Part shown: piece after piece, positions 1-3,404 of the stretch
Position numbering within the stretch: the stretch's first letter is position 1
How the letters are laid out: each line of letters opens with the position of its first letter
Origin: Haloarculaceae archaeon
GTDB taxonomy: Archaea > Halobacteriota > Halobacteria > Halobacteriales > Haloarculaceae
Assembly: GCA_018609945.1 (NCBI GenBank)
Contig: JAHENO010000236.1
Coordinates: 1-5,159, forward strand
Length of the DNA stretch: 5,159 bases
Direction: 5' to 3'
Program-made: the position numbers and the translations under genes
Notes under the pieces: generated by a model
Seen by the model: only the letters and a program-made list of their open reading frames with translations
Told to the model about the DNA's origin: nothing
Database searches by the model: none

Positions 1-54
1 GAGGCGACAGACGGCGCGGTCGGCGCGACGCCACCAGCGACGGAACTCGAATGA
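1..54 (+). CDS. C-terminal end of a probable VapB-type antitoxin (5' truncated by window)
   Basis: An open frame enters from the left edge and ends at TGA 52-54. The 17 visible codons read EATDGAVGATPPATELE. This is a short, acidic, Pro/Ala/Thr-containing tail such as is often seen at the flexible C-terminus of small antitoxins. No DNA-binding domain is visible because the N-terminal part lies outside the window, so the family (ribbon-helix-helix, AbrB or other) cannot be told. The assignment rests on position: its stop overlaps the start of the PIN toxin as ATGA (51-54), the usual translational coupling of antitoxin followed by toxin. An antitoxin of this class would bind and inhibit the toxin and repress its own promoter, which would lie upstream of base 1. 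An unrelated upstream gene in the same frame cannot be excluded. Confidence 0.55.
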   Translation, partial: EATDGAVGATPPATELE

Positions 55-455
55 TCCTCGACACGGAGTTTCTCGGCTCGCTTGCCGATCAGGACACCGC
101 TGCGAGGGAGAAAGCACGAGACCTCGACAGCCAAACAGTCCCGAAGCGTATCCCGACGGCTGTTCTCTGGGAGACGTACACCGGCATCGGCAACGTCGCG
201 TCGGAAGAGACAGCCAAGCGACTCCGGGCGCGGTATCAGCGGTTGGTCGCGGCCAGAAGTGTTGCCCATCTCACACCTGATGTCGCACGCCGCGCCGGAA
301 TACTGAACGGCGAACACATGTCTTCGGATCAGCTCTCGACGCTTGATGGAGCCGATTCGATCGTCGCTGCTCACGGGCTGGCTCGTGGTGAGCCCGTCGT
401 GTCGAACGATACCGACTTCCAGGACGTGCGAGGACTCTCGGTCGTGACCTACTGA
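51..455 (+). CDS. vapC: VapC-type PIN-domain ribonuclease toxin
   Basis: The protein has 134 residues, the usual size of a single PIN domain. PIN toxins are Mg2+-dependent RNases that cut tRNA, rRNA or mRNA until the partner antitoxin blocks them. The acidic active-site set is in the expected places: D4 in the N-terminal ILDT strand, E41 in the LWE helix, D102 in ADSIVAAHGL (matching the family pattern D-x2-IAA), and D120/D122 in VVSNDTDF near the C-terminus. The start ATG at 51 is fixed by the MILDT beginning typical of the family and by the ATGA overlap with the upstream gene's stop; there is no strong Shine-Dalgarno, so translation is probably coupled. The active site looks intact, so the toxin is probably functional. 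GC in 61-180 is 60% by hand count, below the 68% of a sample of the synthetase gene, which fits a mobile accessory origin but does not prove one. The RNA target cannot be read from the sequence. Confidence 0.88.
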   Translation: MILDTEFLGSLADQDTAAREKARDLDSQTVPKRIPTAVLWETYTGIGNVASEETAKRLRARYQRLVAARSVAHLTPDVARRAGILNGEHMSSDQLSTLDGADSIVAAHGLARGEPVVSNDTDFQDVRGLSVVTY

Positions 456-685
456 TCGAACACGATGAGACGCGTTGCAGAGCAAGTCGACCGGACTGTC
501 CCGGAACGGGATCCAGGACCGTGACCCGCGTCCTCGCGACCCGAGATGTCCCGGACTGGCGAAACCGGACGGCCACCTCAGACGAGAAGGTTTCGGGACC
601 GGTGTCACCTACGCCCGCCGAACCGTACGTCCGAGAACCACCGCGAAGACGGGGAGTTCACAAAGCACGCGTTGCCCGCACATAC

Positions 686-708
686 ACACAGCTGTGTCGG
701 CGATATCG
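686..708. promoter_or_regulatory. Two adjacent palindromes, candidate operator
   Basis: ACACAGCTGTGT (686-697) is a perfect 12-bp palindrome. Three bases further on, CGATATCG (701-708) is a perfect 8-bp palindrome. They lie about 45-65 bases upstream of the T6 tract that may be the promoter of the signal peptidase gene, a place where an archaeal activator or repressor could bind. About one 12-bp perfect palindrome is expected by chance in 5 kb, so this is only a candidate. Confidence 0.25.
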
Positions 709-751
709 TGCTGGAATCTGGCGGCACCGCACCGACGGGAGCGACCGCGCG

Positions 752-757
752 TTTTTT
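752..757 (+). promoter_or_regulatory. T6 tract: possible TATA-like element or terminator
   Basis: A run of six T in otherwise GC-rich DNA lies 42-47 bases before the signal peptidase ATG. As a TATA-like element it would place transcription start near 780 and give a leader of roughly 15-20 bases. T-rich tracts also end archaeal transcripts, so the same run could terminate read-through from vapBC. The sequence alone does not decide between the two. Confidence 0.35.
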
Positions 758-759
758 GT

Positions 760-792
760 CCCGCCGTACCGTGCGTTTCTCGTATCGGCGGG
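760..792 (+). repeat. Inverted repeat/hairpin ahead of the signal peptidase start codon
   Basis: CCCGCCGTAC (760-769) pairs with GTA-T-CGGCGGG (782-792): ten base pairs with a single bulged T at 785 and a 12-base loop (770-781). The 3' arm overlaps the G-rich stretch (787-794) that is the only Shine-Dalgarno-like sequence before ATG 799. In a read-through transcript from vapBC the hairpin would hide that stretch; a transcript starting near 780 would lack the 5' arm. It could therefore be a translational control or terminator structure, or a DNA operator. Confidence 0.45.
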
Positions 793-798
793 GGATCG

Positions 799-1956
799 AT
801 GTCTGTTCGTCGTCTCTTTCGGGTCGTGGCCACGGTCGTCTTCGCAGCCGTGGTGCTCTCGCTCGTCGCGGGGAGCCTGCTCGGCCAGCCAATCCTCCTC
901 AGCTACGTCGAGACGGGGAGCATGGAGCCGACGCTGGCACCCGGGGACGGGTTCGTCGCGATCCCGACCGAAGTCGCGGGGTCGATTGAGGAGGGCGACG
1001 TCGTCGTCTTCGAGGCCCAGGAGATCCAGGGCGGAGGACTCACGACGCATCGCGTCGTCGGCGAGACCGAGCACGGCTATATCACGAAGGGCGACGCCAA
1101 CCCGTTCACCGACCAAGACAGCGACGAGCCGGCGGTCAGGCGCGAGCAGATCGTCGCCGTCGCCTGGCAGCCCGGCGGGACTGTCCTGGCGATTCCGCAT
1201 GTGGGCACGGTTGTCGGCGCACTCCATAACGCGATGGAGACGCTCCAGACCCGGCTGGCAGCCCTGTTCGGGACGCGCGCACTGCTCGGAGCGCAAGGAC
1301 TCGCCTACCTACTCTTGGGGCTGTCGGTGGCCCTGTATGCACTCGACGTGTACGTCTCTGACGCATCCCGGGAGCACGCGCCCACCCCCGACCGCGACAC
1401 CGGCACGAACGCGCGGCTGTACGTGGGCATGATGGCCCTGGCGCTGGTCATCGCGGCGACGGCGGCCATGGCGGCCCCGGCCGGCAGCGAGGAGTACACC
1501 ATCGTGAGCGCGGAGTTCGAGTCCGACCGGCCGCTGGTCATCCCACAGGGGACGAGCAACTCCTTCGCCTATTCGGTCGGGAACGGCGGACTCGTCCCGG
1601 TGATCGTGTTCCTCGAACCGGGCAGCGAGGCGGTCGACGTCCAGCCGCGGGAACTCCGGGTCGGCCCGCGGTCGGTCGCCAACGCCACGGTCACGCTTTC
1701 TGCCCCACCCGAAACGGGTGCTTACCGGCGGTACGTCAGCCAGCACCGGTACCTCGCGGTCCTCCCCACGTCGGTCATTCGGGGGCTCCACGCGACCCAC
1801 CCGTGGCTGCCCGTCGTCGTCATCGACGCGCTGATCGCCGTCCCGTTCTACCTCCTCGTCATGCGGGTGCTGGGCACCGGCCGCGTCCCTCCGCCGTCCA
1901 AGTCCAAGTCCAAGGGTCCGTCGCGGCTGGCGCGACTCCGGCGGCGGTACCTCTAG
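799..1956 (+). CDS. S26B signal peptidase I, archaeal Ser/His/Asp type, with extra C-terminal ectodomain
   Basis: The protein has 385 residues and should cut signal peptides from exported proteins at the outer face of the membrane. After a short basic N-terminus and TM1 (about 9-29) come the catalytic boxes: S41 in TGSMEPTLAPGD, H84 in TTHRVVG (His where bacteria have Lys), and KGDANPFTDQD with D99 and D105/D107 as candidate acidic residues. Further membrane segments are near 161-185, 207-226 and 336-358. Residues 227-335, between TM3 and TM4, form a second outside domain that looks beta-rich, with one N-glycosylation sequon (N295-A-T). The short loop 186-206 and the very basic tail (SKSKSK, RLARLRRR) would be cytoplasmic, which agrees with the positive-inside rule. 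Minimal signal peptidases lack everything after about residue 190, so this is an extended, probably specialised form. ATG 799 is chosen because the membrane anchor follows at once; the open frame extends upstream to 475 but reads like non-coding sequence. An 86-base spacer separates it from the next gene. Confidence 0.9.
   Translation: MSVRRLFRVVATVVFAAVVLSLVAGSLLGQPILLSYVETGSMEPTLAPGDGFVAIPTEVAGSIEEGDVVVFEAQEIQGGGLTTHRVVGETEHGYITKGDANPFTDQDSDEPAVRREQIVAVAWQPGGTVLAIPHVGTVVGALHNAMETLQTRLAALFGTRALLGAQGLAYLLLGLSVALYALDVYVSDASREHAPTPDRDTGTNARLYVGMMALALVIAATAAMAAPAGSEEYTIVSAEFESDRPLVIPQGTSNSFAYSVGNGGLVPVIVFLEPGSEAVDVQPRELRVGPRSVANATVTLSAPPETGAYRRYVSQHRYLAVLPTSVIRGLHATHPWLPVVVIDALIAVPFYLLVMRVLGTGRVPPPSKSKSKGPSRLARLRRRYL
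1897..1914 (+). repeat. Three perfect TCCAAG hexamers
   Basis: Three exact tandem copies of TCCAAG encode (Ser-Lys)3, residues 367-372, in the cytoplasmic tail of the signal peptidase. Copy-number change would lengthen or shorten the basic tail by two residues without a frameshift. Confidence 0.85.
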
Positions 1957-1964
1957 CCGGTCGC

Positions 1965-2009
1965 GTTCGGTCTCGCAGGCGTTCCTATGCCGTTCGAAAC
2001 GAGACGAAC
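1965..2009 (+). repeat. Inverted repeat after the signal peptidase gene, followed by a T-rich box
   Basis: GTTC-G-GTCTCG (1965-1975) pairs with CGAGACGAAC (2000-2009): ten base pairs with one bulged G at 1969. The 24-base loop can form a small inner GGC/GCC hairpin (1978-1980 with 1989-1991). The repeat begins nine bases after the stop codon, and TATTTT follows its last base directly. It could be a 3'-end or terminator-like structure of the signal peptidase mRNA, or part of the control region of the next gene. Confidence 0.45.
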
Positions 2010-2015
2010 TATTTT
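2010..2015 (+). promoter_or_regulatory. Candidate TATA box for the DUF5305-type gene
   Basis: TATTTT stands in GC-rich DNA 28-33 bases before ATG 2043. Archaeal TATA boxes centre about 26-27 bases before the start of transcription, so the transcript would begin a few bases ahead of the ATG, as in the nearly leaderless mRNAs common in haloarchaea. This supports 2043 as the start codon. The competing reading is a terminator T-tract for the inverted repeat just upstream. Confidence 0.45.
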
Positions 2016-2027
2016 GTGTCCGGACAC
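2016..2027. promoter_or_regulatory. Perfect 12-bp palindrome between TATA box and start, candidate operator
   Basis: GTGTCCGGACAC is perfectly self-complementary and abuts the TATA-like box on its downstream side, 15 bases before the ATG. A repressor bound here would block polymerase recruitment. CGAAAC occurs before the box (1995-2000) and again at the palindrome's edge (2027-2032). The regulator is unknown and none is encoded in the window. Confidence 0.4.
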
Positions 2028-2042
2028 GAAACCAGGGAGCAG

Positions 2043-3302
2043 ATGGTGGAGCGGGAGTGGAAGGTACGCCTGCGGTCTCTCATCGACGAGTACGTTCTGG
2101 TCGTGGTAACTCTCCTCGTCGTGCTCGCGCTCGTCGGGGGCTACCTGACCTACACGACGTACGCCACGACCGACACGCGGACCGAAACCGTCGAGACCGC
2201 CTCCTGGCAGTCTAGCGGCGAGTTCAGCCACCGCGCGATGGTCGTCAACGGGACCGACGTCTACGAGCGCGGGGAGACGCTCCGTGACCGGTCGAGCTAC
2301 TTCCTGGCGGTCACCCCGCGCCTGAACGGGACGTTCGCGTACACGTACGCGGCCAGCGATGGCGGCAACCTCTCGGCGACGGCGACCACCGTGCTTGTGC
2401 TCCGCTCGGTTTCCGTGCAGGAGCCCGGCCCGGTTCCCGGGACCGGGACCGGGACGGGGGTAGAGGGAGACAACGAGACGGAGTACTGGCGCCTCGAATC
2501 GACGGTCGGGAGCCGGGAAGCCGAGTCACTCGGGCCCGGCGAATCCCTGGAAGTGCCCTTCTCGGTGAACGTCAGCGCCGCCGCGGAACGCCTCTCGGAG
2601 GTCGACGAACAGTTCGGCGGCACCCCCGGCCAAAAGGAGATGGTCGTCGAGACCCGGGTCCAGCTCTCGGGCACCCGCAACGGGCGACCCGTCGAGACGA
2701 CGCGCGTCTACCGCCTCCCGATCTCGACGGCCGGCAACGTCTACGAGGTCGATGATCCCGGCATCGTCACCAACAGCGGCGCGCAGACCGAACGCCGGAC
2801 TGTCGTCGTCGAACCCGGACCGCTCCGGGCCTACGGTGGCCCGGCGATCCTCGCACTCGCGGTCGCTACGGGAGTACTGCTGGGCGTCGGTCGGTATAAG
2901 GGCTTCCTGACCGTCTCCGAACGCGAGCGTGACTGGCTGGCATACCGGAACGCCCGCAAGGAGTTCGACGACTGGATCACCGTCGCACGCCTCCCGGAGG
3001 AGGACCGCGATACCACGACGATCGAGGTCGACACGCTCGAGGGACTCGCCAACATCGCCGTCTACACCGACGCCCGCGTTCTCAAGGACCCGGACCGGAA
3101 CCTGTTCACCGTGTTCGATGGGGATCGGACCTACGTGTATCGACCGCCCGCACTCGCAGAGACGACGACCGCGATTGACGCCGATCCCCTTGGAGACGGA
3201 TCGAACGAACCGGCCGGCGATGGCGATCATACCCCTGGACCGGACGGACAGGACGAAAGTGCGGCTGGTCCCGAGAACGAACCGGTGCAGGACACCGAGT
3301 GA
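2043..3302 (+). CDS. DUF5305-type membrane protein with sequon-rich ectodomain and cytoplasmic C-terminal domain
   Basis: The protein has 419 residues and its function is unknown. It starts with a short charged segment (VEREWKVRLRSLIDEY) and TM1 at about 17-35. The outside region, about 36-266, looks beta-strand-rich and carries five N-glycosylation sequons (N69, N95, N109, N144, N176). TM2 lies at about 267-283, followed by a cytoplasmic domain at about 284-370 with EFDDWIT, RLP, TLEGLANIAVYTDARV and TYVYRPP, the segments by which I recognise the haloarchaeal DUF5305 pattern from memory. The last 50 residues are an acidic, Gly/Pro-rich, disordered-looking tail. No catalytic motif is visible. 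ATG 2043 is chosen because a conventional anchor follows, AGGGAG (2034-2039) lies just ahead, and a TATA-like box stands about 30 bases upstream. The frame stays open back to 1803, but that part overlaps the signal peptidase gene and reads as Arg-rich nonsense. GTG 2016 is also in frame but sits directly against the TATA-like box. The upstream signal peptidase makes a role in surface-protein processing or assembly plausible; that is inference. Confidence 0.82.
   Translation: MVEREWKVRLRSLIDEYVLVVVTLLVVLALVGGYLTYTTYATTDTRTETVETASWQSSGEFSHRAMVVNGTDVYERGETLRDRSSYFLAVTPRLNGTFAYTYAASDGGNLSATATTVLVLRSVSVQEPGPVPGTGTGTGVEGDNETEYWRLESTVGSREAESLGPGESLEVPFSVNVSAAAERLSEVDEQFGGTPGQKEMVVETRVQLSGTRNGRPVETTRVYRLPISTAGNVYEVDDPGIVTNSGAQTERRTVVVEPGPLRAYGGPAILALAVATGVLLGVGRYKGFLTVSERERDWLAYRNARKEFDDWITVARLPEEDRDTTTIEVDTLEGLANIAVYTDARVLKDPDRNLFTVFDGDRTYVYRPPALAETTTAIDADPLGDGSNEPAGDGDHTPGPDGQDESAAGPENEPVQDTE
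2439..2456 (+). repeat. GGGACC hexamer repeat (2 exact copies plus 1 variant)
   Basis: GGGACC is repeated at 2439, 2445 and, with a final G, at 2451. It encodes (Gly-Thr)3 at residues 133-138, inside a Gly/Pro-rich hinge of the ectodomain. Slippage would change linker length in frame. Confidence 0.8.
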
Positions 3303-3317
3303 AGAAGACGGTTGGAC

Positions 3318-3332
3318 TCGAAGCATGCTCGA
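3318..3332. repeat. Short imperfect palindrome after the DUF5305-type gene
   Basis: AGCATGCT (3322-3329) is a perfect 8-bp palindrome flanked by TCG (3318-3320) and CGA (3330-3332), with one unpaired A at 3321. It lies 15 bases after the stop codon. It has no T-tract behind it, so a terminator role is weakly supported. Confidence 0.3.
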
Positions 3333-3366
3333 CGCCGCCCCGTCGCGTCCGCGATCCGACGTGAAA

Positions 3367-3393
3367 CCGGCGGGCTTTTGGCCCGCATGCCGG
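3367..3393 (+). promoter_or_regulatory. Candidate metG promoter: TTTT box in the loop of a perfect inverted repeat
   Basis: GCGGGC (3370-3375) and GCCCGC (3381-3386) are perfect inverted arms around the loop TTTTG. Three further pairs (3367-3369 with 3391-3393) form beyond a 4-base bulge. The T4 run lies 26-29 bases before ATG 3405, the distance expected of a TATA-like box for a leaderless transcript, and no Shine-Dalgarno is present, so this is the likely promoter of the synthetase gene. The symmetrical arms would let a dimeric regulator cover the box. A hairpin ending the upstream transcript is the alternative. Confidence 0.45.
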
Positions 3394-3404
3394 TATCGAC
3401 CGGT

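Larger units (their letters stand above)
456..798. other. 343-base intergenic region without a supported gene
   Basis: Open frames here on both strands translate to Arg/Ser/Pro/Thr-rich proteins that are basic and low in Asp/Glu, unlike haloarchaeal proteins, so none is called. No tRNA-like cloverleaf or T-loop signature was seen. What the stretch does hold is a loose cluster of CCGGA motifs (491, 501, 551, 565), two adjacent palindromes (686-697 and 701-708), a T6 tract (752-757) and a hairpin (760-792) just before the signal peptidase start. It probably contains the 3' end of the vapBC transcript and the promoter of the signal peptidase gene. A non-coding RNA is possible but unsupported. 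Confidence 0.6.

Noticed and set aside
453..470. CTGA- and ATGA-like boxes after vapC as a C/D-box small RNA
   Set aside because: The boxes are in the wrong order and do not match the full box C consensus, and no guide-length spacing is present.
499..511. TCCCG-GAA-CGGGA mini hairpin downstream of vapC as a terminator
   Set aside because: Only five base pairs, a three-base loop and no T-tract behind it; common by chance in GC-rich DNA.
491..570. CCGGA motif cluster (491, 501, 551, 565) as iterons or an array
   Set aside because: The motif is short, the spacing is irregular, and CCGGA is frequent in DNA of this composition; no CRISPR-like repeat/spacer pattern.
475..798. Upstream in-frame extension of the signal peptidase (108 codons)
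   Set aside because: The extension is rich in Arg, Pro and Ser, poor in acidic residues and has no domain; the membrane anchor expected at the N-terminus begins right after ATG 799.
456..798. tRNA gene or attachment site in the spacer
   Set aside because: No acceptor/T-loop signature or cloverleaf pairing and no long direct repeat was found by eye.
658..1296. 212-codon open frame on the - strand across the spacer and signal peptidase
   Set aside because: It is antisense to the catalytic boxes of the peptidase and its composition is not that of a structured protein.
1803..2042. Upstream in-frame extension of the DUF5305-type gene (80 codons)
   Set aside because: It overlaps the end of the signal peptidase in another frame and reads as an Arg-rich shadow; ATG 2043 gives a normal N-terminus followed by TM1.
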